From positions 1 to 40,176 of the forward strand of contig CAWVKD010000065.1 in the NCBI GenBank assembly GCA_963929765.1: 40,176 nucleotides of DNA, given 5' to 3'. The translations under genes were made by a program, and so were the position numbers. The notes under the pieces are model-generated. The model was not told where the DNA came from. It searched no databases and worked only from the letters and a program-made list of their open reading frames with translations. The stretch is from RGIG529 sp963929765. Its GTDB lineage: Bacteria; Bacillota; Clostridia; Oscillospirales; Oscillospiraceae. Of the stretch, positions 32,079 to 39,393 are shown one piece after another; positions within the stretch are counted from its first letter, which is position 1; each line of letters begins with the position of its first letter.

Positions 32079-34213
32079 TACGCATTTTGCGTTATTTAAA
32101 AAACGCAAAGAGAGCGGTCTGTTTCATTTTTATTCTGTTGATCATTCAGGCCTACTGCGATTTGAAATTGCCTGAATATACATCGGAGATTGTGGACGTA
32201 GGAATTCAACAGAGTGGCATCGAGACAGCTGTTCCAGAAAAGATCCGAGAAGATACCCTTTGGGGCGTGAGCTTGTTTTTGGAAGAAAACGAGGCTGCTT
32301 TTGTTACGAGCCAGTATCAAGAGATATCAGATGGTGTTTATGAATTGATCGACGGAGCGGATCAGAAGCTGCTTCAGGAATGGATGCCAACACCTCTGGC
32401 TCTTTGCGCCTCTATTTCAGAGCAAATGGATCTTTCTACTTTGAAACAAATGGTAGAGTCTGGGGCAGCCAGTAAAGGGCAGTTTTTGGACATGAAAGAA
32501 GAGATGATTCGCCAGATGGGGGGAGACAGCTCTATGCTGGATCAAAAAGCCATTCTGGCAGTAAAAGAAGAATATGAAGCCCTTGGCATAGACCTTGGTG
32601 CCATGCAAACCTCCTATCTTCTTCGCAAAGGCGGTATGATGCTGGCACTGACCCTTGTGATGGTAGGTGCTGCGGTTCTGACTTCTCTTTTAGCGGCTCG
32701 TGCGGCAGCTGGTGTAGGCCGGGATTTGCGCAGCCGCGTATTCCGCAAAGTGGTCTCTTTTTCCAATGGAGAAATGACACGCTTTTCCACAGCATCTTTA
32801 ATCACTCGAAGTACCAATGACATTCAGCAGATCCAAATGGTGTCGGTGCTGCTGCTGAGAATGGTGTCTTATGCCCCTATTTTAGGTATTGGCGGTGTGA
32901 TCAAAGTACTGGGTACCAAAACAGGTATGGGCTGGATTATTTTGGTGGCTGTTGCAGTTATTTTTGTGGTGGTATTTACCTTAATGCGGATTACCATGCC
33001 AAAATTCCAAAAGATGCAATCCTTGGTGGACCGGCTCAATTTGGTTTCTCGTGAAATTCTAACCGGTATTATGCCCATTCGTGCTTTTGGCAGAGAACAG
33101 TATGAGGAAAAACGCTTTGGGAAAGCCAATCTGAATTTGATGAAAACCCAGCTCTTTACCAGCCGGATGATGAGTGTGATGATGCCTGCCATGATGCTTA
33201 TTATGAACGGTATTACGATTTTGATCGTCTGGGCAGGTGCCCGGGGCGTGGACTTTGGTACATTGCAAGTAGGGGATATGATGGCCTTCATTACGTATAC
33301 CATGCTGATTGTCATGTCCTTCTTAATGCTTACCATGGTTTCTATCCTGCTGCCCCGTGCAGGTGTTGCCGCACGTCGGATTGACGAGGTGTTGGCGGTA
33401 GAACCGGGTATTGAAGATAAGGAGCATGTACTAGATGATCAGCTGGATCAAGTAAAAGGTGTCCTTACTTTTGACCATGTGTCATTCCGTTTTCCAGAAG
33501 CGGAGAAAAATACGTTGGATGACATCAGCTTTACAGCCAAACCGGGAGAGACTACAGCTATTATTGGACCGACAGGCTGTGGTAAATCCACATTGCTCAA
33601 CCTGATCGAACGATTCTATGATGTAACAGAAGGGAAGATCACCGTAGATGGTGTGGATATCCGTGACCTCTCCCAGAAGAAACTGCGGAGCTTTTTGGGA
33701 TTTGTACCTCAGAAAGGGGTACTCTTTTCCGGTGATATTGCTTCCAATTTGAAGTTCGGCGGTGATGATATCACCGATCAGACCATGATACAGGCCGCAG
33801 AGATTGCCCAGGCCACAGAGTTTATTGAAGGAAAAGAGGGAAAGTACCAGAGTGCTATTGCACAAGGGGGAAGCAATGTTTCCGGTGGACAGAAACAAAG
33901 ATTATCCATCGCAAGAGCCATTGCCAAACAGCCTAAGATTTTTCTCTTTGACGACAGCTTTTCCGCTTTGGACTATCGAACAGATGCCAACCTGCGCCGT
34001 GCTCTTTCTCAAGCGATTTCTGATGCCACAGTGATCATTGTGGCACAGCGAATCAGCACCATTTTACATGCGGACCAGATTCTGGTGCTGGAGGAAGGGA
34101 AATTAGTAGGCAAAGGTAACCATCAGACGTTGATGGAAACGTGTAGTGCGTATCAGGAGATTGCACGCTCCCAGCTCTCAGAAGAAGAATTGAAAGGGGG
34201 AAAAGGTGCATGA
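32075..34213 (+). CDS. ABC exporter half-transporter with degenerate ATPase site and long external loop
   Basis: A 712-residue fused permease-ATPase. TM1 lies at about 13-30. An unusually long segment of about 150 residues (32-182) follows before the next helix, likely on the outer face. The membrane domain continues to about 430. The ATPase domain has Walker A GPTGCGKST (498-506), signature VSGGQ (602-606) and Walker B FLFDDS, where the catalytic Glu is Asp (D627). A Glu-to-Asp change marks the degenerate-site subunit of heterodimeric exporters such as TM287/288 or BmrCD. The partner follows with a 4-bp overlap. Ordinary members are about 580 residues, and the excess is the loop. The substrate is unknown; a drug or peptide is plausible given the MarR regulator. 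Confidence 0.92.
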   Translation: MIRILRYLKNAKRAVCFIFILLIIQAYCDLKLPEYTSEIVDVGIQQSGIETAVPEKIREDTLWGVSLFLEENEAAFVTSQYQEISDGVYELIDGADQKLLQEWMPTPLALCASISEQMDLSTLKQMVESGAASKGQFLDMKEEMIRQMGGDSSMLDQKAILAVKEEYEALGIDLGAMQTSYLLRKGGMMLALTLVMVGAAVLTSLLAARAAAGVGRDLRSRVFRKVVSFSNGEMTRFSTASLITRSTNDIQQIQMVSVLLLRMVSYAPILGIGGVIKVLGTKTGMGWIILVAVAVIFVVVFTLMRITMPKFQKMQSLVDRLNLVSREILTGIMPIRAFGREQYEEKRFGKANLNLMKTQLFTSRMMSVMMPAMMLIMNGITILIVWAGARGVDFGTLQVGDMMAFITYTMLIVMSFLMLTMVSILLPRAGVAARRIDEVLAVEPGIEDKEHVLDDQLDQVKGVLTFDHVSFRFPEAEKNTLDDISFTAKPGETTAIIGPTGCGKSTLLNLIERFYDVTEGKITVDGVDIRDLSQKKLRSFLGFVPQKGVLFSGDIASNLKFGGDDITDQTMIQAAEIAQATEFIEGKEGKYQSAIAQGGSNVSGGQKQRLSIARAIAKQPKIFLFDDSFSALDYRTDANLRRALSQAISDATVIIVAQRISTILHADQILVLEEGKLVGKGNHQTLMETCSAYQEIARSQLSEEELKGGKGA

Positions 34214-36054
34214 GCAATACGACAAGCAGACCCAGGAGACCGGTAGGCGGCTTTGGCGGCCACGGCATGGGCAACGGTGAGAAAGCCAAGGACTTCAAAG
34301 GCACCACACGGAAACTGCTTTCTTACATGGGACGATATAAGATTGGTGTTGCATTGGTTATTCTCTTTGCCATTTTAAGTACTATTTTTCTGATTGTGGG
34401 TCCCAAAATACTGAGTGGTGCCATCACCAATATCTTCAATGGCCTTGTTGGAAAGTTAGCCGGTACTGGCGGTATTGATTTTGCAGCCATTGGGGCAACG
34501 CTGCTTTTGCTATTAGGCCTATATCTACTTTCCTCTGCTTTTTCGTTTATTCAGGGATTCATCATGTCTGGTATTGCTCAGAAAATGAGTTTTCGTATGC
34601 GACGTGAGATTTCGGAAAAAATCAACCGTATGCCTCTTTCTTATTTTGAATCTAGGACAGTGGGGGAAGTGTTATCCCGAATCACCAACGACGTGGATAC
34701 CATGGGCCAGAGCCTCAACCAGAGTATTACCCAGTTGATTACCAGTGTGGCTACAGTGATCGGTGTTTTGATTATGATGTTGACCATCAGCCCTTTGATG
34801 ACTTTGATTGCCATTGTCATTTTGCCTATTTCTGTTGGGTTGATTGGTGTGGTTGTGAAACACTCTCAGAAATACTTCAGAGCGCAACAAGAGAAGCTGG
34901 GTGTGATCAATGGTCAGATTGAAGAGACGTATTCTGGTCATACTGTGATCAAGGCATTTGACCGGGAGGAGAAAACCATCTCTGAATTTGAAGAGACTAA
35001 CGACCGCCTGTATGGTTCGGCGTGGAAATCCCAATTTCTCTCTGGCCTGATGCATCCTGTAATGGTCTTTGTAGGTAACTTGGGTTATGTAGGTGTAGCT
35101 GTTTTGGGTAGCGCCTTGGCCATTGCCGGAACCATTACAGTAGGCGATATCCAGGCATTTATCCAATATGTACGCAATTTCACCCAGCCGATCAACCAAA
35201 TTGCCCAGGTGACCAACTTGCTCCAATCTATGGCGGCCGCCGCAGAGCGGGTGTTTGAGTTTTTAGAGGAAGAGGAAGAAGTGCAGGAAGTAGAGAATCC
35301 TATTCCGGCAGACAGCATTACAGGGCAGGTTACCTTTTCTCATGTGCGTTTTGGGTATGATCCGAAAAAACCAGTTATCCATGATTTCAGCTGTGAAGTG
35401 GAAAAAGGAAAGATGGTAGCCATTGTGGGTCCCACCGGTGCCGGGAAGACCACTATTGTAAAATTGCTGATGCGATTTTATGATGTGGACGATGGCAGTA
35501 TCATGTTAGATGGCCATGATTTGCGAGAGTTTGCAAGACGCGATTTGCGCAGCGGCTTTGGCATGGTGCTTCAAGACACCTGGCTCTTTAGCGGTACGAT
35601 CATGGAAAATATCCGTTATGGCCGGTTGGATGCCACAGATGAAGAAGTCATTGCAGCGGCAAAAGCTGCAAAAGTGCATCACTTTATCCAAACATTGCCA
35701 GAAGGATATCAAATGGAGCTGGGAGAAGAAGCTACCAATGTATCCCAGGGCCAGCGGCAACTATTAACCATTGCCCGGGCGATTTTGGCGGACAACAAGA
35801 TCCTTATTTTGGATGAGGCCACCAGTTCGGTTGATACCCGAACAGAGGCTCAGATCCAAGAGGCAATGCAAAATCTGATGAAAGGTCGAACGAGTTTTGT
35901 CATTGCTCACCGGCTTTCCACTATCTTAGATGCTGATTTGATTCTGGTCATGCGAGACGGAGATATCGTGGAGCAGGGTACCCATGAAAGTCTGCTTCAA
36001 CAAAATGGATTCTATGCTCAATTATATCAGTCTCAATTTGAGGAAGTTTCGTGA
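34210..36054 (+). CDS. ABC exporter half-transporter, catalytic partner
   Basis: A 614-residue fused permease-ATPase that pairs with the preceding protein. A Gly-rich, basic N-terminal tail (1-30) leads into six predicted helices (first at about 46-66). The ATPase domain has Walker A GPTGAGKTT (407-415), Q-loop VLQDTWLF, signature VSQGQ (511-515) and an intact Walker B ILILDEATSS (D535, E536). The altered signature VSQGQ would face the degenerate Walker motifs of the partner, and the canonical VSGGQ of the partner faces the intact site here. That is the expected asymmetry of a heterodimeric exporter with one consensus ATPase site. The gene ends before a bidirectional terminator. Confidence 0.93.
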   Translation: MSNTTSRPRRPVGGFGGHGMGNGEKAKDFKGTTRKLLSYMGRYKIGVALVILFAILSTIFLIVGPKILSGAITNIFNGLVGKLAGTGGIDFAAIGATLLLLLGLYLLSSAFSFIQGFIMSGIAQKMSFRMRREISEKINRMPLSYFESRTVGEVLSRITNDVDTMGQSLNQSITQLITSVATVIGVLIMMLTISPLMTLIAIVILPISVGLIGVVVKHSQKYFRAQQEKLGVINGQIEETYSGHTVIKAFDREEKTISEFEETNDRLYGSAWKSQFLSGLMHPVMVFVGNLGYVGVAVLGSALAIAGTITVGDIQAFIQYVRNFTQPINQIAQVTNLLQSMAAAAERVFEFLEEEEEVQEVENPIPADSITGQVTFSHVRFGYDPKKPVIHDFSCEVEKGKMVAIVGPTGAGKTTIVKLLMRFYDVDDGSIMLDGHDLREFARRDLRSGFGMVLQDTWLFSGTIMENIRYGRLDATDEEVIAAAKAAKVHHFIQTLPEGYQMELGEEATNVSQGQRQLLTIARAILADNKILILDEATSSVDTRTEAQIQEAMQNLMKGRTSFVIAHRLSTILDADLILVMRDGDIVEQGTHESLLQQNGFYAQLYQSQFEEVS

Positions 36055-36077
36055 TCAATCGATAGCGCGGATAAAAG

Positions 36078-36104
36078 AAGCGCCCTGCTTTGGCAGGGCG
36101 CTTT
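36078..36104. terminator. Bidirectional intrinsic terminator between the ABC operon and ppa
   Basis: A perfect 11-bp stem AAGCGCCCTGC / GCAGGGCGCTT with a 4-nt loop. A short T-run follows on the plus strand and TTCTTTTAT on the minus strand. Confidence 0.85.
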
Positions 36105-36122
36105 CTATAGATATAAGACTGA

Positions 36123-36668
36123 TTATGCTTCTTCCTCTTCCCGGGGGAATTTAATTTTGTATTGTTCAATGGCGTTTTTGATGATTTCTTTGGCATCTGG
36201 TGCGTCCAGCACTTCATCCACAGCGGCTTTTTTCTTCTCCAGAGATTTGTAAACCGAGAAGAAATGAGACATTTCATTATATACATGGCGGGGCAGAGCA
36301 AAGATGCTGCGATAGCCGTTGTAAGTTGGGTCATCAAAGGGAATTGCGATGATTTTTTCATCGGCTCTTCCATTGTCCATCATTTTAATGACGCCAATGG
36401 GATAACATTTCACCAAAGTCAGAGGATGAATGGCTTCGGAACAAAGCACAAGAACGTCCAGAGGGTCATAATCGTCTGCATAGGTGAGGGGGATAAAACC
36501 ATAGTTGGCAGGGTAATGGGTAGAAGTGTACAAAATACGGTCTAAAATCAAAAGACCAGTACTTTTGTCTAATTCATATTTGTTTTTGCTCCCTTTGGGA
36601 ATCTCGATGACCGCATGAAACGAATCAGGTGTAATCCGTGCAGGGTCCATGTCATGCCAAATGTTCAA
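36123..36668 (-). CDS. ppa: Inorganic pyrophosphatase, family I
   Basis: A 181-residue soluble family-I pyrophosphatase, hydrolysing pyrophosphate released in biosynthesis. It shows IEIPKGSKNKYELDK (22-36), the YPANYGFIP motif, the metal-binding DDYDPLDVLVL signature (about 65-75) and KIIAIPFDDP. The start is TTG 36668, with AAGGAGA about 8 nt upstream. A C-terminal run of acidic residues ends the protein. The upstream promoter is at 36705-36733. Confidence 0.94.
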   Translation of the reverse strand: MNIWHDMDPARITPDSFHAVIEIPKGSKNKYELDKSTGLLILDRILYTSTHYPANYGFIPLTYADDYDPLDVLVLCSEAIHPLTLVKCYPIGVIKMMDNGRADEKIIAIPFDDPTYNGYRSIFALPRHVYNEMSHFFSVYKSLEKKKAAVDEVLDAPDAKEIIKNAIEQYKIKFPREEEEA

Positions 36669-36704
36669 TTTCTATTCTCCTTTATCATTCGTAGTTCACG
36701 CCTT

Positions 36705-36733
36705 ACTGTATCATTGGGATATGGGGAAGTCAA
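36705..36733 (-). promoter_or_regulatory. Sigma-A-like promoter of ppa
   Basis: On the minus strand TTGACT (36733-36728) and TACAGT (36710-36705) have a 17-bp spacer. The stretch 36734-36882 between this promoter and the aro promoter holds nothing else that I can identify. Confidence 0.7.
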
Positions 36734-36882
36734 TCGGGAAAAAAGCTCAATTTCTTTCTGCATTCCAGATGGTTTTTTAGAAACTTTAGCCAAAAAGAGG
36801 GTGAACCTTCGCTTAAGAAGGGGAGAAGTGAGCTATTTTGGCTGGCGGAAAAACTTAAAAAAGAGAAAGGATGAAAAAAGAG

Positions 36883-36911
36883 TTGCAATTTTCGATCCAT
36901 TGCCGTATACT
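36883..36911 (+). promoter_or_regulatory. Sigma-A-like promoter of the aro operon leader
   Basis: TTGCAA (36883-36888) and TATACT (36906-36911) have a 17-bp spacer. Transcription would start near 36918, giving a leader of about 270 nt before aroF. Confidence 0.75.
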
Positions 36912-36979
36912 GTACATAGTTTCTTTTTTTCGTTGAAATGGAAGAAACAAATGATTAACGTAACAGGAGAGACCCATTG

Positions 36980-37075
36980 ATGCAACGAAGATGTGCTATA
37001 GATCTTGTATCTTTCTTTTTCTTTATGAACCGTTGCCAGTTTTTTGGTAACGGTATCTTCGCTTGCATACAAGAT
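36980..37075 (+). promoter_or_regulatory. Mutually exclusive RNA stems within the aro leader
   Basis: Three pairings overlap the leader-peptide ORF. (a) 36980-36992 with 37055-37068, 13 bp with one bulged base. (b) 37002-37010 with 37067-37075, 9 bp perfect (ATCTTGTAT / ATACAAGAT). (c) A local hairpin 37029-37037 with 37046-37054 (ACCGTTGCC / GGTAACGGT). Pairings a and b share bases 37067-37068 and differ in whether the start region of the peptide ORF is tied up. In addition CCCATTGAT at 36973-36981 is complementary to 37148-37156, the 3' arm of the terminator, and could compete with it. Confidence 0.6.
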
Positions 37076-37090
37076 GGAATGAATGGGTAA
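36980..37090 (+). CDS. Phenylalanine-rich leader peptide of the aroF-aroB-aroA operon
   Basis: A 36-codon ORF not usually annotated at this size. Seven of 36 codons are Phe: four in a row at codons 12-15 (37013-37024), two at codons 21-22 (37040-37045) and one at codon 27. AGGAG at 36965-36969 is 10 nt upstream of the ATG. The peptide starts MQRRCAIDLVS and has no recognisable domain. It lies wholly within the leader of a DAHP synthase operon and is followed 36 bp later by an intrinsic terminator. By analogy with pheA and pheST leader peptides, ribosome stalling at Phe codons when charged tRNA-Phe is scarce would alter RNA folding and allow read-through. Function is inference; the ORF and the terminator are visible. 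Confidence 0.72.
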   Translation: MQRRCAIDLVSFFFFMNRCQFFGNGIFACIQDGMNG

Positions 37091-37125
37091 CTCCACAACA
37101 GCTGGACAGGATGAAAAACATCAAG

Positions 37126-37166
37126 AGGCTCATTGATTGCATCACCAATCAATGGGCCTATTTTTT
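37126..37166 (+). terminator. Attenuator terminator upstream of aroF
   Basis: A 14-bp stem AGGCTCATTGATTG / CAATCAATGGGCCT (one G-T pair) with a 6-nt loop, followed by ATTTTTT. It lies 36 bp after the leader-peptide stop and ends just before the aroF ribosome binding site. A terminator inside the leader of a biosynthetic operon implies regulated read-through. Confidence 0.9.
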
Positions 37167-37187
37167 ATGAAAAAGGAGTGTTTTATT

Positions 37188-38207
37188 ATGGTTATTGTCA
37201 TGAAACCAGGCGTCAGTGAAGAAGAAATTCAGAAATTAGTGGTACGTTTTCAGGATATGGGTATGGATGTTGGCATTACCAATGGTGTGGGATGCAGTAT
37301 TTTGGGCTTGGTAGGAGATACCACTCAGGTGGATATGGGCAAGATCTCCCTCAACCCCAATGTGGATCGTGTGATGCGTGTTCAGGAACCCTATAAAAAG
37401 GCCAATCGAAAATTCCACCCAGAACCCACCATTGTCCACGTGGGCAACACCCAAGTAGGCGAAGGAGGAATGACAGTGATTGCCGGCCCCTGTTCGGTGG
37501 AATCGGCACAACAGATCACAGAAGTTGCCAAATCTGTCAAAGCATCTGGCGCTGCCATGCTGCGGGGTGGCGCATTCAAACCTCGTACGTCTCCCTATTC
37601 CTTCCAGGGCATGGAAGTGGAAGGTTTAGATTTGCTGTTGGAAGCCAAAGCAGAAACAGGTCTACCTATTGTCAGTGAAATTATGTCTCCCAAACTTTGC
37701 GAGATTTTTGAAGAGAAGGTGGATGTGGTTCAAATTGGTGCTCGGAACATGCAGAATTTTGATCTATTAAAAGAAGTGGGCAAGATGTCCAAGCCGGTAC
37801 TGCTCAAACGAGGTCTTGCTAACAGCTATGAAGAGTGGATTATGTCTGCGGAATATATCCTTGCCGGTGGCAATCAAAACGTCATTTTGTGTGAGCGCGG
37901 CATCCGCACGTTTGAAACCTATACGCGAAACACTTTGGATGTTTCCGCCATTCCAGCTATTAAAAAAATGAGCCATTTGCCGGTGGTGGTAGATCCATCC
38001 CATGCAGGTGGAGCAAGTTGGCTGGTAGAACCGCTTGCTATGGCTGCCATAGCTGCCGGGGCAGACGGTCTGATGATCGAAGTTCATAACGATCCCATCC
38101 ATGCCAAATGTGATGGGCAACAGTCCCTTACTCCAGAGCAATTTGGTGCTCTGATGGCCAAAGTAGAGGCAATGACTCAGCTTTTGGGAAAGCAGGTCAA
38201 CCATTGA
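37188..38207 (+). CDS. aroF: 3-deoxy-7-phosphoheptulonate (DAHP) synthase
   Basis: A 339-residue DAHP synthase of the type I-beta group, first step of the shikimate pathway (phosphoenolpyruvate plus erythrose-4-phosphate). An N-terminal ferredoxin-like regulatory domain (1-70, starting MVIVMKPGVSEEEI) resembles that of Thermotoga enzymes, where Phe and Tyr inhibit allosterically. The barrel domain has IAGPCSVES (98-106, metal ligand Cys102), KPRTSPYSFQG (131-141), QIGARNMQN, LLKRG and VDPSHAGG. GGAG 9 nt upstream supports ATG 37188, which also fits the family N-terminus; an in-frame ATG at 37167 lies in the terminator T-run. Feedback at protein level and attenuation at RNA level would thus act on the same step. 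Confidence 0.95.
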   Translation: MVIVMKPGVSEEEIQKLVVRFQDMGMDVGITNGVGCSILGLVGDTTQVDMGKISLNPNVDRVMRVQEPYKKANRKFHPEPTIVHVGNTQVGEGGMTVIAGPCSVESAQQITEVAKSVKASGAAMLRGGAFKPRTSPYSFQGMEVEGLDLLLEAKAETGLPIVSEIMSPKLCEIFEEKVDVVQIGARNMQNFDLLKEVGKMSKPVLLKRGLANSYEEWIMSAEYILAGGNQNVILCERGIRTFETYTRNTLDVSAIPAIKKMSHLPVVVDPSHAGGASWLVEPLAMAAIAAGADGLMIEVHNDPIHAKCDGQQSLTPEQFGALMAKVEAMTQLLGKQVNH

Positions 38208-38250
38208 TTTCCCAAGGGACAGGCAGACAAAAGAGAAAGGGATGGAAGAT

Positions 38251-39393
38251 ATGAAAACATTACATGTGGATTTGGGGCGAAGAGCCTATGATATCTTCAT
38301 TGAACGAGGCATCCTGAAAGAGGCAGGGCAATATCTGCGCTCTCTTGTCAAAGGGAATCGGATCGCTGTGATCACTGATGAAATCGTTGCGCCTTTTTAT
38401 GGCGCCATGGTACTTTCCAGCTTGGAATCGGCAGGATTTCATGCCCGTCTCATTGTGATCCCGCCAGGTGAAAAAAGCAAGAGTATCTCCATGCTGGAAA
38501 CGGTATATGATCAGCTGATGGAATTTGGTCTGACTCGCCAAGATACTGTGGCTGCATTGGGCGGTGGTGTGGTTGGTGATCTAGCTGGTTTTGCTGCTGC
38601 AACAGTGTTGCGAGGCGTGCCCTTTGTCCAACTTCCTACCACTCTGTTGGCTCAGGTAGACAGTTCTGTAGGTGGTAAAGTGGCGGTCAACCTCAAAGCA
38701 GGCAAAAACCTGGCAGGTGCCTTTTATCAGCCTCGGGTGGTTTTGATGGATCCCAACTGTCTTGATACCCTTCCCAAAGGTATTTTATCGGATGGTATGG
38801 CAGAAGTGATCAAATATGGTGCCGTGTTCGATGAATCCCTGATACGGCTGTTGGAGCAAGCAGACGGCATTGCCGGTTTGCGTCCCCATATGGAAGAACT
38901 GCTCTATCGCTGCTGTGACTGGAAGCGCAGCGTTGTGGTAGAAGACGAGGAAGATCAGGGCAAGCGGATGCTCCTCAATTTCGGTCATACATTGGGTCAC
39001 GCATATGAAGTGACGTATCACTACGAAACGTATCCCCATGGCCAGGCAGTGGCTGCCGGAATGTGCTGTATTGCACGGATGCAGGAGCAGGCAGGCACTC
39101 TTTCTTCCGCAGAGGCCCGACGTTTGGAACGTCTGGTTTCTCTTTATGATCTCCCCACTGAAATTCCATGCCCTTTGGAGGCATATGGTGCTGCTGTAAC
39201 AAAAGATAAAAAAGGAAGAGGTTCCGAGATTACCATGGTATTATTGGAGCGTTTGGGGAAAGGGATGCTTGTCCCTATGGAAACAGAGGCTTTGCTTCAT
39301 TGGATTGAAACGGTGGAACAGCCACGGCTCCAAGTAGCCAAGGAAGCCAAACAGGACAAAGGCAGCCATACAGCAAAGGAGGAAAAAGTATGA
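38251..39393 (+). CDS. aroB: 3-dehydroquinate synthase
   Basis: A 380-residue NAD- and metal-dependent cyclase, second step of the shikimate pathway. Family marks are PPGEKSKS (71-78), the nucleotide-binding GGGVVGDLAGF (104-114), PTTLLAQVDSSVGGKVAVN (129-147) and GKNLAGAFYQP. The zinc ligands are Glu in MAEVIKYG and His in NFGHTLGHAYE and YPHGQAVAAGM. The last 25 residues are a charged extension (PRLQVAKEAKQDKGSH onwards) not needed in the family. ATG 38251 is preferred over 38242 on spacing to AAAGGGA. It follows aroF by 43 bp and its stop overlaps the aroA start. Confidence 0.95.
   Translation: MKTLHVDLGRRAYDIFIERGILKEAGQYLRSLVKGNRIAVITDEIVAPFYGAMVLSSLESAGFHARLIVIPPGEKSKSISMLETVYDQLMEFGLTRQDTVAALGGGVVGDLAGFAAATVLRGVPFVQLPTTLLAQVDSSVGGKVAVNLKAGKNLAGAFYQPRVVLMDPNCLDTLPKGILSDGMAEVIKYGAVFDESLIRLLEQADGIAGLRPHMEELLYRCCDWKRSVVVEDEEDQGKRMLLNFGHTLGHAYEVTYHYETYPHGQAVAAGMCCIARMQEQAGTLSSAEARRLERLVSLYDLPTEIPCPLEAYGAAVTKDKKGRGSEITMVLLERLGKGMLVPMETEALLHWIETVEQPRLQVAKEAKQDKGSHTAKEEKV

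Noticed and set aside
36991..37050. An alternative short ORF in the aro leader, overlapping the Phe-rich one in another frame and containing Phe, Tyr and Trp codons
   Set aside because: It has no ribosome binding site, whereas the 36-codon frame has AGGAG at suitable spacing. Its aromatic content probably reflects the T-rich DNA. It should still be kept in mind if profiling shows initiation there.
36918..37187. T-box riboswitch in the aroF leader
   Set aside because: No T-box consensus (AGGGTGGnACCGCG-like) or specifier-loop architecture was found; the visible elements fit a leader-peptide attenuator better.
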